Source of the DNA: RGIG3528 sp045598045
GTDB lineage: Bacteria; Bacillota; Clostridia; Lachnospirales; Lachnospiraceae
DNA length: 34,958 nt
Reading direction: 5' to 3'
NCBI GenBank assembly: GCA_045598045.1
Contig: JAZLLG010000023.1
Coordinates: 1 to 34,958 of the forward strand
The translations under genes were made by a program, and so were the position numbers. Positions 23,226-32,796 of this stretch are shown piece by piece (within the stretch, counting starts at the first letter, position 1; every line of letters begins with the position of its first letter). The notes under the pieces are model-generated. The model ran no database searches, was not told where the DNA came from, and saw nothing but the letters and a program-made list of their open reading frames with translations.

Positions 23226-26011
23226 TGTTTCAAAAGCTTTTGGCAAAAAAGTGGATGACAGTATGTCTTTTAGCCGGCATCGTTCTGCTTATCAGCGCTG
23301 TTTCAAGTTTCCCCATGTATAAAAATGCGGCGCTTAACCGTATGCTTCAGGACGAGTTCCGAACGGAACTTTCCGAAACCGGCTTATGGCCAGCCACTGC
23401 AAGATTTAACGTTGTTGCATCAGCCAAAAACGGCCTGGAACCTGTTTTTAAAGCAGAAGAAACCGCCAAGGCACTTTTTGCGGAAATGGGTGTTACGGAA
23501 AAGGAACTTGTTGAATTTTTCAATATCGGGAATACGTCGGTTACCTCTTCATTAATCAGACAGGAGATAATGGACCTTCCTGTCCGCGTGGGCTTCTATT
23601 CAAATCTTCCTTCGCATGCAAAAATGCTTTCGGGCGAGATGTTTTCCGAAGACGGCTTTACCGATGACGGCAAAATTGAAGTCGTTATAAACGAAAGCAC
23701 AATGGTGAACTGTAAGTTTATCGTCGGTGAAGAGTTAACAAGCAAATTAAAGGATGCTTCCGGCAATAACTACAGAATAAAAATCACAGGTGTCTATGCT
23801 CCTTCAAAATCGGATGACTACTACTGGCAGATGGTTTCGCAAACAGCTGATACATTACTTCTTATGAACGAGAATGTGTTCAAGGAAACCTTTATGAAAA
23901 ATCCGGAGCCGTATTACTCTTTTACGGCTATCTTCAATACGATGTTTGAGTACTCTGACCTTTCGGCTGATAATGTCCGGAATCTTTACGACAAAACATT
24001 GTATATGATGAAAGAAAGCGAATACGCAACCAGCTTTTCAGAGCCGGGATACCTTCACATACTTGACTCGTTCCTCCTGAAAGAGGACAGAACCGAAGCA
24101 ACGCTTTTTATGCTTATGGTCCCGGTGCTTTTCCTTGTCGGAGCTTTCATTTTTATGGTCGTCGGACAGCTGTACGAGATGGAAAGCAACGAGATTTCGG
24201 TTATGAAAAGCAGAGGCAGCTCCACGTGGCAGATTCTTCGCATGTACCTTTACCAGAATGTCTTTCTGACAGTAATCGGGAGCGGACTTGGTCTGTTGCT
24301 AGGCAAGGTTTTTGCAAAGCTTCTCGGCTCCACACGGAGCTTTATGGAGTTTTCCACGGCAAGAAATCTTAATGTTGAATATACGAAAGACGTGTTTATT
24401 TATGTTACGACGGCAGCGGTGCTTTGCATTCTTATCATGACAATTCCCGCAATACGCCGCAGCAGTGTAAGCATTGTAAATCTTAAACAAAAGAAGGCCG
24501 AAAAGAAACATGCATGGTGGGAAAAAATCTTTTTGGATGTTATTCTCATCGGGATTTCCGTATACGGCTATTACACCGCATCAAGAGCAGAGACGGGTGT
24601 GACGGAAGATATTCTTAAAGGACAGTCAATGGACCCGCTTATTTACATAAGTTCGTCGCTCATGCTTGTCGGTCTTGGTCTGCTTTTCATTAGGCTTCAG
24701 CCTGTGCTCGTAAAGCTCATCTATGTCATCGGAAAGCGGTTCTGGAAGCCGGCTTCATATATTTCCTTTATGGAAAACAGCAAAAACGGGCGCAAGGAAC
24801 AGTTCATCATGTTGTTTATGATTCTGTCCATTTCACTTGGAATGCTGCATTCCGTTATTGCAAGAACAATCCTCACGAACGCAAGGGACGATGCGGATTA
24901 TCTTTCCGGCGCGGACCTTATCGTGAAGGAAGTATGGAAGGACAATTCCTACGCAGTTGAGGACAGCGGTGAGACATTTATGTACTTCGAACCTGATTTT
25001 GAAAGGTTCACGGAGCTTTCATCCGTTGAAAGCGCAACAAAGGTGCTTCTTGACAACAAAGGCTTTGTGAAAGGAAAGGGCGGGGTAACGGTCACCCTTC
25101 TTGGCATAAATACAAAAGAGTTCGGAGAAACGACAGACCTTCCCGCTGGGCTTGGTGAGAAGGATTTCCGGGTTTATCTTAATGAACTTGCGGTTGAGGA
25201 AAGAGGATGCCTTGTTTCTTCTTCCTTCAGAGATGAAAGAGGGCTGAACATCGGAGATAACATTACCTTCCAAAACAGCGAAGGTAAGCAAATGTATTGC
25301 AGGATTCTTGATTTCTTTGACTATTGGCCGGGCTTTACGCCTTCTGCTTCATATACCGACGAAGCAGGTAATCTGTATACCACATCAAACTTTATGATTG
25401 TCACACACTATGGCCTTTTGAATCAAAACTGGGGCTTAACTCCTTACGAAGTTTGGATGAAGCTTAAGGACGGTTGCGATACATCTGAGTTTTACAAGTG
25501 GGTAATAGATGAAAAAATCCTGCTTACCAAGTTCGTTGACAGGAACGCTGAACTTGACAAGGTTACCGTAGATCCTTTACTTCAAGGCACAAACGGCATA
25601 CTTACAATGGGTTACCTTATTACGATGCTTCTTTGTGCTGCAGGATATCTGATTTACTGGATAATGTTTATTCGTTCAAGAGAAATGGTGTTTGGAATAC
25701 TCAGAGCCGGAGGAATGCATAAAGGCGAAGTGTTCCATCTGCTTATAAATGAACAGCTTTTCGCGGGAGGTTTTGCGATTGCTTCAGGCATTCTCATCGG
25801 TAAATTTACTTCAAATCTGTTCGTACCTGTTCTGCAGGCGGCATATTCGGTATCAAATCAGGTACTTCCCATGAAGTTTGTGACTGAAAAAGAGGATATG
25901 CTGAAACTGTATGGCGTAATAATCGGCGTTGTTCTTTTCTGCCTGCTCGTTCTTATCGGAATCGTGCGCAGAATGAATGTTGCAAAGGCACTGAAGCTTG
26001 GCGAGGAGTAA
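23213..26011 (+). CDS. Large FtsX/MacB-type ABC permease
   Basis: The 932-residue protein shows a 10-helix plan: one N-terminal helix (about 14-33), an extracytoplasmic domain (about 35-275), three helices (about 280-430), two more (about 440-510), a further helix (about 545-570), a second extracytoplasmic domain (about 570-790), and three C-terminal helices (about 795-925). Two FtsX domains are visible (VFLTVIGSGLGLLLGKVF and LFAGGFAIASGILIGKF, each followed by a cytoplasmic end). MacB-type permeases transmit ATP-driven motion to adaptors outside the membrane rather than passing substrate through a pore. The ATG at 23213 follows a GGGGGAG site; the upstream TTG at 23180 does not. One permease and two ATPases imply a heterodimeric ATPase. 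Confidence 0.87.
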   Translation: MLKVMFQKLLAKKWMTVCLLAGIVLLISAVSSFPMYKNAALNRMLQDEFRTELSETGLWPATARFNVVASAKNGLEPVFKAEETAKALFAEMGVTEKELVEFFNIGNTSVTSSLIRQEIMDLPVRVGFYSNLPSHAKMLSGEMFSEDGFTDDGKIEVVINESTMVNCKFIVGEELTSKLKDASGNNYRIKITGVYAPSKSDDYYWQMVSQTADTLLLMNENVFKETFMKNPEPYYSFTAIFNTMFEYSDLSADNVRNLYDKTLYMMKESEYATSFSEPGYLHILDSFLLKEDRTEATLFMLMVPVLFLVGAFIFMVVGQLYEMESNEISVMKSRGSSTWQILRMYLYQNVFLTVIGSGLGLLLGKVFAKLLGSTRSFMEFSTARNLNVEYTKDVFIYVTTAAVLCILIMTIPAIRRSSVSIVNLKQKKAEKKHAWWEKIFLDVILIGISVYGYYTASRAETGVTEDILKGQSMDPLIYISSSLMLVGLGLLFIRLQPVLVKLIYVIGKRFWKPASYISFMENSKNGRKEQFIMLFMILSISLGMLHSVIARTILTNARDDADYLSGADLIVKEVWKDNSYAVEDSGETFMYFEPDFERFTELSSVESATKVLLDNKGFVKGKGGVTVTLLGINTKEFGETTDLPAGLGEKDFRVYLNELAVEERGCLVSSSFRDERGLNIGDNITFQNSEGKQMYCRILDFFDYWPGFTPSASYTDEAGNLYTTSNFMIVTHYGLLNQNWGLTPYEVWMKLKDGCDTSEFYKWVIDEKILLTKFVDRNAELDKVTVDPLLQGTNGILTMGYLITMLLCAAGYLIYWIMFIRSREMVFGILRAGGMHKGEVFHLLINEQLFAGGFAIASGILIGKFTSNLFVPVLQAAYSVSNQVLPMKFVTEKEDMLKLYGVIIGVVLFCLLVLIGIVRRMNVAKALKLGEE

Positions 26012-26014
26012 AGT

Positions 26015-26710
26015 ATGGAAGAGTACATAAATGAAAAACCGGTTATCACCGTGAATAATGTCGGACGTATTTTTAAAACTCCCGGGGGTGAATTTACCGC
26101 GCTTTCGGATATAAGTGCAGAGATTCCCGAAGGAAAGCTGGCGATACTGAAAGGGCATTCCGGTTCGGGAAAAACAACGCTTTTGAACATTATCGGAGCG
26201 CTGGATAAGCCTACATCAGGATATGTAACAATAGACGGTAAGGATTTGAGCGGTCTTTCGGAAAGAGAAGCGGACAACATAAGGCGAAAACAGCTTGGTT
26301 TTGTTTTTCAGTCGGTTTCCCTGATCCCTTCGCTCACGGCTTATCAGAATGTCGAGTTTTCGTTGCGCATGGCCGGTATTAAGAAAAATCGAAAAGCCAG
26401 AGCGGAAGAATGTCTGAAAATGGTGGGACTCTATTCGAGGATGAATCATATGCCCGCAGAGATGTCCGGAGGCGAACAACAACGTGTTGCAATCGCACGC
26501 GCAATGGCACACAGACCACGCATCATTCTGGCCGATGAACCTACGGCGGAGCTGGACAGTGCAATGGCAGCGGAGGTTACGAGGCTCTTTAAGGAACTTA
26601 CTCAAAAAGAAGGCATTACGGTTATTATGACGACACACGACGTAGGACTTATGGACGCAGGCGATGTTATTATCGAACTTGAAGACGGGAAAAGAGTATG
26701 GAAGCAATGA
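26015..26710 (+). CDS. ABC transporter ATP-binding protein (LolD/MacB type), first
   Basis: The 231-residue ATPase has Walker A (GHSGSGKTT near residues 45-53), the Q-loop in LGFVFQSVSLIPSL, signature MSGGEQQR, Walker B (IILADEPTAELD) and switch histidine (TTHD). All catalytic elements appear intact. It follows the permease by 3 bases and overlaps the second ATPase gene, so both ATPases should be made in balance and probably pair on the one large permease. Confidence 0.93.
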   Translation: MEEYINEKPVITVNNVGRIFKTPGGEFTALSDISAEIPEGKLAILKGHSGSGKTTLLNIIGALDKPTSGYVTIDGKDLSGLSEREADNIRRKQLGFVFQSVSLIPSLTAYQNVEFSLRMAGIKKNRKARAEECLKMVGLYSRMNHMPAEMSGGEQQRVAIARAMAHRPRIILADEPTAELDSAMAAEVTRLFKELTQKEGITVIMTTHDVGLMDAGDVIIELEDGKRVWKQ

Positions 26711-27582
26711 TTCAGGCCGACGGCCTTGTGAAAATATATAAATCCAAAGAGACTGAAGTGCTGGCTCTGCAAGGACTTGATCTTACGGTGGAAAAAGGAG
26801 AACTGACCGCAATAATCGGAAACAGCGGCTCCGGCAAGACCACGTTTCTCAACATGATCGGAGGCTTGGACAGGCCGAGTGCGGGAAAGCTGTTTGTTGA
26901 CGGAAAGAATTTATTCACCATGAGTACACGTGACCTTGTTCTTTACAAAAGGGACACGGTTGGTTTTGTGTGGCAGAATAACGCCAGAAATCTTCTGCCG
27001 CACCTTACCGTACTGGAAAACATTATGTTTCCCATGCAGCTGACAAGCGAGGGGAAGAGAAAAGCACGGGCGCTTGAACTTCTTGAACGTGTCGGACTTT
27101 CGGAGAAGAAAAAGAGCAAGATGAATATGCTCTCCGGAGGCGAACAGCAGAGAGTGGCCATTGCCATTGCTCTCGCCAATTCGCCGAAGCTTCTTCTTGC
27201 GGATGAACCGACAGGAAATGTTGACAGAAAAACAGCCAATATGATTTTTGACATATTCACAGAGCTTAACGACGAAGGCCAGACGATACTTATTGTTACT
27301 CATGACACGGAGCTTTCGAAAAAAGTCCGCCGAGTTGTGGCAATCCGTGACGGCAAGATATCCAGTGAGCGTATACTGCGTGAAAATTATGCAGATCGTC
27401 TTAAGGAGGCAAGTATTGACTGGAGACGTGAGGACACACAAGAGGAATTTGCCATACTTGATAAAGCGGGGAGGGTTCAGATTCCGAAGGAGATTCTTTC
27501 GGACCTTAACATAACAGGCAATAAAGTTCGGATAGAACAGGCAGAAGGAAAGGTTATTATAAGCAATCCGGAAAAACAGTGA
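26698..27582 (+). CDS. ABC ATP-binding protein with C-terminal AbrB-like domain, second
   Basis: The 294-residue protein has a LolD-type ATPase domain (about 1-225): Walker A GNSGSGKTT, Q-loop in VGFVWQNNARNLLPHL, signature LSGGEQQR, Walker B LLLADEPTGNVD and switch THD. After a linker (about 226-250) comes a roughly 40-residue segment, LDKAGRVQIPKEILSDLNI with a following KVRIEQAEGKVIIS, that reads like a SpoVT/AbrB swapped-hairpin domain, normally a DNA-binding dimer module. The ATG at 26698 or 26707 could be used; both lie within the first ATPase gene. It probably pairs with the first ATPase. The role of the extra domain (dimerisation or gene control) is open. Confidence 0.88.
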   Translation: MEAMIQADGLVKIYKSKETEVLALQGLDLTVEKGELTAIIGNSGSGKTTFLNMIGGLDRPSAGKLFVDGKNLFTMSTRDLVLYKRDTVGFVWQNNARNLLPHLTVLENIMFPMQLTSEGKRKARALELLERVGLSEKKKSKMNMLSGGEQQRVAIAIALANSPKLLLADEPTGNVDRKTANMIFDIFTELNDEGQTILIVTHDTELSKKVRRVVAIRDGKISSERILRENYADRLKEASIDWRREDTQEEFAILDKAGRVQIPKEILSDLNITGNKVRIEQAEGKVIISNPEKQ

Positions 27583-27589
27583 GGCAGGC

Positions 27590-30500
27590 ATGGAACTTAC
27601 AAGACTTGACAATGTATGCATTATTCTCGGAGACAATGAAAGTGACGCGGTTAAGATAGCTTCGGCGAATCTTGCAAGAGACATAAGGGAGGTACTTGGC
27701 TGTAACGTATCCTTTGAAAATTCCTCAACCAATCATGTTGATGAATCGGACAAAGCAATTATCATAAAAACAGACCCGAAAATCAGCATTCATAAAGAAT
27801 TTTACAAAACTTACGTAAATAACGGAACGTTCTGCATCACCGGTTCCGACCGCAGAGGAACAATATACGGCATTTATGCGCTTTCCGAGGAGCTGGGTGT
27901 ATCTCCGTGGTATTTCTTTGGCGATGTTCCCAAAAAGCGGCGCGACAGATTTGAGTTTCCTGCCGAAGAGCGCAGCAGCTTTCCTGAAATTGAATACAGA
28001 GGCATTTTCATTAATGATGAAGAAGAGCTTGAACACTGGGTACAGACTTATATGGGCGAAAAAACCATAGGAGTGAAGACGTACGAAAAAGTGTTTGAGC
28101 TTTTATTGCGTCTGAAGATGAATTATATCTGGCCGGCAATGCATGTTAATTCGTTTAATCTTGTTAAGGAAAACGGAGCACTTGCCGACAAAATGGGAAT
28201 TGTTGTCGGGACTTCTCATTGCGATATGCTTATGCGAAGCGACAACAGAGAATGGATACCGTGGCTACAGAAAAAGGAATATTCGGACGTTAAATATGAT
28301 TTTTCGATACCCGGCAGAAATCGTGATATCCTTACGGAATATTGGAGAGAAAGCGTTGAGCAGAACAAGGACTTTGAAGTCAGCTATACGCTTGGAATGC
28401 GTGGGATTCATGATTCCGGTTTTAATGTGGAAGCGCTTAAAGGCCTTGAAGGAAAGCAACTGCTGGATGCAAAAATAAAGCTTCTTGAAGATGTTATAAC
28501 CGTCCAGGAGAAACTTCTTTCGGACGGCTTGAATAAAGATACAATGAAAATATTTGTGCCCTATAAGGAAGTACTGGAACTTTATGACAATGGTTTGAAG
28601 GTGCCTGAGGACCTCACACTTATATGGGTAAACGATAATTACGGATATGTCCGCCGATATCCAAATGAAGCGGAAAGAAGGAGAAAGGGAGGCAACGGTC
28701 TTTACTATCACAACTCCTATTGGGCGCCGCCAGGAAATTCATATCTGTTTATTAATTCCATTCCGCTCGCACATACAAAAAACGAGCTTGAGAAAGCTTA
28801 TGCGGAGGGAATAAGAAAACTCTGGGTAACAAACTTCGGAGCCATGAAGCCCTTGGAGATGCAAATGCATTTCTTTGCGGACCTTGCATGGGAAGGCGGT
28901 AACGGAAAAGGAAAGAAGACGAAGAATGTTGATGAGTGGACAGCAGAATGGCTTCGCAAAACATTTACCGTAAGCGATGCCGAAAAGCTTGGAAAGCTTT
29001 TGAATGAGTTTGACACGCTGACAAATGTAAGAAAAATCGAGCATCTCGAGGAAGACTGTTTTCCGCTTACGGCTTACGGAGATGAAGGCTCATACAGACT
29101 GCAAAGGTATAAGGCTCTTTTCGATTATGCAAATGATGTTTATGGGCAGCTTCCCGAAAATGAAAAAGATGCTTTCTTTGAGCTTGTTCTCATGAAGATA
29201 CATGCGGCGTACTATTCCAATGCCATGTTTTACTATGCGGACAGAAGCAACCTTTGCATGAAACAGGGAAAAGGACCGGCTGCGCAGAAATATACGATAC
29301 TGTCTTTAAAATTTGATAAGCTGAGAAGGCAGATGCTTTTTTACTACAACAACATTATGGCAGGAGGCAAGTGGAATAACATACTTACTCCGGAGGATTT
29401 CCCGCCCCCGAGAACAGCAATGTTCCCTCCGTGTATGCCGCCTCTGTTTACCGAAAAGAAGGGTCTTGTCGTAACAATGTGGGGAGGAAAGTCTTCTCTG
29501 GAATTCACAAACAATAAGGAGAAGTGGATTGAAATCGGAAATGCCGGTGAGGGAGGCTTGAAATATGAGATTACCGCTCCCGAGTGGGTGCGACTTTCAA
29601 AAACATGCGGTATTGCGGAAACCGAAGATCGTATTATGGTAAGTGTGAATACTTCGGAGGACGTCAGCGGATTCATTGTCGTTTCTTCGATAGAGACGGG
29701 AGAAAGCCAGAAAGTAGTCGTAAGCTTTAAGAAGTCACAGGGAGGTTTTGACGATAACCGTCTCATTGTCGAAGCGGATTCATATGCATATAAATCCGAA
29801 AGTGCATCGGTAATTTACGGACTTGGTCGTGATCATGGTAATCTTGTACAGCTCAATTCGGACGGCGCTACGGTAAGCTATCGGATTGAAGTGCCGGAAA
29901 CAGGAGATTACACATTTGTTATTCATCGTTTCCCTTCTTTGAACTCCGTGGGAAGAATAAGGTGTGCCATAGCGGTGGACTCGAGAAAACCCTTTATATA
30001 TGAGGCGGAAACGAGAGATGAACATCAGTATTCCTGGAAACATAATGTACAGAATAATGTGGATGACACCATAAGGGTTGCAATGCCTTTGGACAAAGGC
30101 ATTCATACAATATCAATACTTGGCGTTGACAAGTATTTTTCGTTTTCCAGATTTGTGCTTTATCAGGGGGCTCCAAGAAGAGACGTGCTTGGAACTTTAT
30201 GCTATGGCACTGCTTTACCGGAAGAATTTGATACGGAAGCTTTTGCGAAGAACTTTTACGGAGAATTTATGCTTCTTCCCAGAAAAGAAGTGTTTGCAAC
30301 ACCCGGGTGCATTATTTCCAATGTAAACAATGATTATGATACATATCTTCCGGGAAAGCCGGAAGAGAGTTTTGATACTTTTTCGAAAAAGAGTTACAAA
30401 ACGATTTCACACATTTTGGAATCCGGTGAAAAGCCTTTCGCAGAACAGGACGGAACGGTCAGAATCGATGCGGCGGCGGCACTTATCAACACTGAATATG

Positions 30501-30925
30501 CTTCGGTGGAAGGAACGGACAAGGAACTTGTTACATACTGTAATTCTCCTTCATACGGCGGAACGGGCATTGCTCTTTACGTCAGGGAAAAAGGCGAAAA
30601 ATTTGATTATGATACAGCACCTGTGTTAAAATATGTATTCGAAACAGAAGCGGAGTGCACGAAAACTTTGTGGCTGAAGCTCTTCATGTGGGGGACGGAT
30701 AAATCCGAATTCATTGTGAGTCTTGACGGCAAGGACTATTCAAAGAATGATTTTATGAAGCCGGGGGTTTGGTGTTTTTCATCCGAGAATACATGGCGTT
30801 TTGTTCCGCTTTTTGAGGAAAAACTCAAGCCCGGCAGGCATGAACTGCGTGTCCGCCTCATTTCACGAGGCCTTCGTATTGAGAAAATAGTGTTTGGAGA
30901 TAAGGAGTTTCGCAAATGGAATTGA
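27590..30925 (+). CDS. GH115 alpha-glucuronidase-family glycoside hydrolase
   Basis: The 1111-residue protein matches GH115, which removes (4-O-methyl)glucuronic acid side chains from xylan. N-terminal domain: GTIYGIYALSEELGVSPWYFF. Catalytic barrel: EYRGIFINDEEELEHW near residues 133-148, LRLKMNYIWPAMH, GTSHCDMLMR, YTLGMRGIHDSGF and IWVNDNYGYVRRYP, then a helical insertion with KPLEMQMHFFADLAWE. Beta-sandwich C-terminal domains follow (about 690-1110). No signal peptide is visible, so it should act inside the cell on imported oligosaccharides. Only 7 bases separate it from the AbrB-fused ATPase gene; its end overlaps the DUF1961 gene. Confidence 0.9.
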   Translation: MELTRLDNVCIILGDNESDAVKIASANLARDIREVLGCNVSFENSSTNHVDESDKAIIIKTDPKISIHKEFYKTYVNNGTFCITGSDRRGTIYGIYALSEELGVSPWYFFGDVPKKRRDRFEFPAEERSSFPEIEYRGIFINDEEELEHWVQTYMGEKTIGVKTYEKVFELLLRLKMNYIWPAMHVNSFNLVKENGALADKMGIVVGTSHCDMLMRSDNREWIPWLQKKEYSDVKYDFSIPGRNRDILTEYWRESVEQNKDFEVSYTLGMRGIHDSGFNVEALKGLEGKQLLDAKIKLLEDVITVQEKLLSDGLNKDTMKIFVPYKEVLELYDNGLKVPEDLTLIWVNDNYGYVRRYPNEAERRRKGGNGLYYHNSYWAPPGNSYLFINSIPLAHTKNELEKAYAEGIRKLWVTNFGAMKPLEMQMHFFADLAWEGGNGKGKKTKNVDEWTAEWLRKTFTVSDAEKLGKLLNEFDTLTNVRKIEHLEEDCFPLTAYGDEGSYRLQRYKALFDYANDVYGQLPENEKDAFFELVLMKIHAAYYSNAMFYYADRSNLCMKQGKGPAAQKYTILSLKFDKLRRQMLFYYNNIMAGGKWNNILTPEDFPPPRTAMFPPCMPPLFTEKKGLVVTMWGGKSSLEFTNNKEKWIEIGNAGEGGLKYEITAPEWVRLSKTCGIAETEDRIMVSVNTSEDVSGFIVVSSIETGESQKVVVSFKKSQGGFDDNRLIVEADSYAYKSESASVIYGLGRDHGNLVQLNSDGATVSYRIEVPETGDYTFVIHRFPSLNSVGRIRCAIAVDSRKPFIYEAETRDEHQYSWKHNVQNNVDDTIRVAMPLDKGIHTISILGVDKYFSFSRFVLYQGAPRRDVLGTLCYGTALPEEFDTEAFAKNFYGEFMLLPRKEVFATPGCIISNVNNDYDTYLPGKPEESFDTFSKKSYKTISHILESGEKPFAEQDGTVRIDAAAALINTEYASVEGTDKELVTYCNSPSYGGTGIALYVREKGEKFDYDTAPVLKYVFETEAECTKTLWLKLFMWGTDKSEFIVSLDGKDYSKNDFMKPGVWCFSSENTWRFVPLFEEKLKPGRHELRVRLISRGLRIEKIVFGDKEFRKWN

Positions 30926-31572
30926 TTTACGAGAATGCCTTGACATCTGCCGAAGACGTCAAGGACTTTGTTCTTGAAGGAAGTGCAAAAATAACTTTTC
31001 CCGAAGGCTGCTTAAGAATGGAAAATGCATTAAGCGCCGAGCAGGGACAGAAGGCTAACTACGTCTTCTGGTGTAACGTTGACTTCCCGGACAACATCGT
31101 CATCACATGGGATTTCAAACCCTTGAAGGATCCGGGGCTGGCCATCCTTTTCTTTGCGGCCAAAGGTATAAACGGTGAGGACATCTTTGACGGTTCTCTT
31201 CAGAAACGTACCGGTGAATATCCGTTATATCATCACGGGGACATAAACGCTTTTCATGTGTCCTATTTTCGAAGAAAAGAGCCGGATGAAAGACAGTTCC
31301 ACACCTGTAACCTTCGTAAAAGCTATGGTTTCAACCTCGTTGCGCAGGGCGCTGACCCGATTCCGGATTCGAATGACGCAGTTGATTTTTATCACCTTAA
31401 GCTGGTCAAAACAACGAAGCGTGTTGAGTTTTACGTAAATGACCTTATGTCCTTTGCCTACGACGATGACGGTACAACCTACGGAAACTTCCTTACAGCG
31501 GGCAAAATCGGTTTCAGACAGCTTGCACCGATGATCGGAGAGTATAAGAACCTGAAGGTTAATCTTATATAG
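30916..31572 (+). CDS. DUF1961 (YesU-like) protein
   Basis: The 218-residue protein matches the DUF1961 family, which includes B. subtilis YesU from the pectin (rhamnogalacturonan) cluster. Visible family-like segments are LAILFFAAKGINGEDIF near 75-91, PLYHHGDINAFHVSYFRR near 101-118, NLRKSYGFNLVAQGADPIP and a final GKIGFRQLAPMIGEYKNLKV. The fold is probably a concanavalin-type beta sandwich. The molecular role is not established. The ATG overlaps the GH115 stop by 10 bases, with AAGGAG at 30902-30907, so the two products are made together. A function on the same glucuronate-containing oligosaccharide is inferred. No signal peptide. Confidence 0.85.
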   Translation: MELIYENALTSAEDVKDFVLEGSAKITFPEGCLRMENALSAEQGQKANYVFWCNVDFPDNIVITWDFKPLKDPGLAILFFAAKGINGEDIFDGSLQKRTGEYPLYHHGDINAFHVSYFRRKEPDERQFHTCNLRKSYGFNLVAQGADPIPDSNDAVDFYHLKLVKTTKRVEFYVNDLMSFAYDDDGTTYGNFLTAGKIGFRQLAPMIGEYKNLKVNLI

Positions 31573-31605
31573 AGACATCGAGGAAAAATAAACAACAGAG
31601 GTCAT

Positions 31606-32745
31606 ATGAAAAGAGTATCATGTTTATTTTTAGTTTTCTTTATGTTATTTGGGTTGTGCCCCTGCTCATCAAAGCAGGGGCAAATCAATCTTCCGGCCTT
31701 TCAGCATACGGAGGGTGAAACAACATCCGAACTTGCGATGAGCTATCTTGAGTACATCGGTACAAATCTTATCGACAGAAGTTTTGACAAAAACTCAAGC
31801 AATCATGACGCTGCTGTTGAATTTATTATTTCCGAACTTAAGAAAGCGGGATATTCGGACGAACAGATAACATCCGAAAAGGTTGAGTCGGACTACAAGG
31901 GCGCTATTGTTCAAAATATAATTCTTTCGGTAAAGGGCAAAAGCAGTGAACAGCAGATAATCGTCGGTGCCCACTACGACGGAGACGGTGCAGGGGACAA
32001 CGGTTCCGGCATTGCACTCCTTTTGGCGGCCGCCGTGAATCTTTCGAAAAATGTTCCGGACTATGATGTGCAATACGTTTTCTTTGACGCTGAAGAAATC
32101 GGAATGGTGGGTTCGGAAACATATGCAAACCGAATGACTGACGAAGAAATCGCCAAGACCGTATATATGATAAATATGGATGCTATCAGCTTTGGAGATT
32201 ATTGTAATGTTTACGGCGGAATGACTGACCCCAAAACGGGAAAGGTCAATAACACGGAAGCATATGCATATGCGTGTGAAAAAGCACGTGAGCTTGGCAT
32301 CAAAGTATATGAAACAAAGGACCTTGATGGGTATTTCAAAGAGCACGGGACAGGCCCTCAGATAGAAGATAATACAATCTACACAAACCCATGGACAAAA
32401 GAAAACTCCTCGTTGGAGTTCGGAGGAAAACCATGGTTCCAGGATTATTCACCGTCAGCAATTCCTGCCTCAGACCATCTTTACTTTGCCGAAAAAGGAA
32501 TTTCATACATTTATTTTGAGGCAACGAACTGGTTTGCAAAAGGAGACGGCGGAAATGAAGCATATTCCGGATACTACGAAACGTACGACATTTCAGTAGG
32601 TGACAATGGAATGTTCATGAATATAAAATACGATACACTTGAGAACTTAAAAACAATCTTCCCCGGAAGAGCGGAGAAGCACTTTGAAGTTTTCGCATTG
32701 TTGCTTGAAAAGCTTATAATGAATCCGATGAAAAAACAGGGGTAA
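31606..32745 (+). CDS. Exported M28-family zinc aminopeptidase
   Basis: The 379-residue protein has a hydrophobic N-terminal signal (residues 4-18). Cysteines at 18 and 20 could be acylated, but neither has the usual small residue before it, so lipoprotein status is uncertain. The M28 zinc ligands are all visible: GAHYDGDGAGDNGSG (H123, D131), FDAEEIG (E163/E164), INMDAI (D192) and ASDHLYF (H291). It should cleave amino acids from peptides outside the membrane. The gap to the previous gene is 33 bases, with GAGG before the ATG. A perfect 9-bp inverted repeat lies inside its signal-peptide coding region. Confidence 0.9.
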   Translation: MKRVSCLFLVFFMLFGLCPCSSKQGQINLPAFQHTEGETTSELAMSYLEYIGTNLIDRSFDKNSSNHDAAVEFIISELKKAGYSDEQITSEKVESDYKGAIVQNIILSVKGKSSEQQIIVGAHYDGDGAGDNGSGIALLLAAAVNLSKNVPDYDVQYVFFDAEEIGMVGSETYANRMTDEEIAKTVYMINMDAISFGDYCNVYGGMTDPKTGKVNNTEAYAYACEKARELGIKVYETKDLDGYFKEHGTGPQIEDNTIYTNPWTKENSSLEFGGKPWFQDYSPSAIPASDHLYFAEKGISYIYFEATNWFAKGDGGNEAYSGYYETYDISVGDNGMFMNIKYDTLENLKTIFPGRAEKHFEVFALLLEKLIMNPMKKQG

Positions 32746-32796
32746 TTTTTTCAAAAATGTGCTAAACTGATTCATATCATAAAAAGGAGAAAAGGT

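Noticed and set aside
26911..27732. 273-codon minus-strand frame opposite the second ATPase
   Set aside because: It is the antisense shadow of a gene with all ABC motifs intact, and spans two genes.
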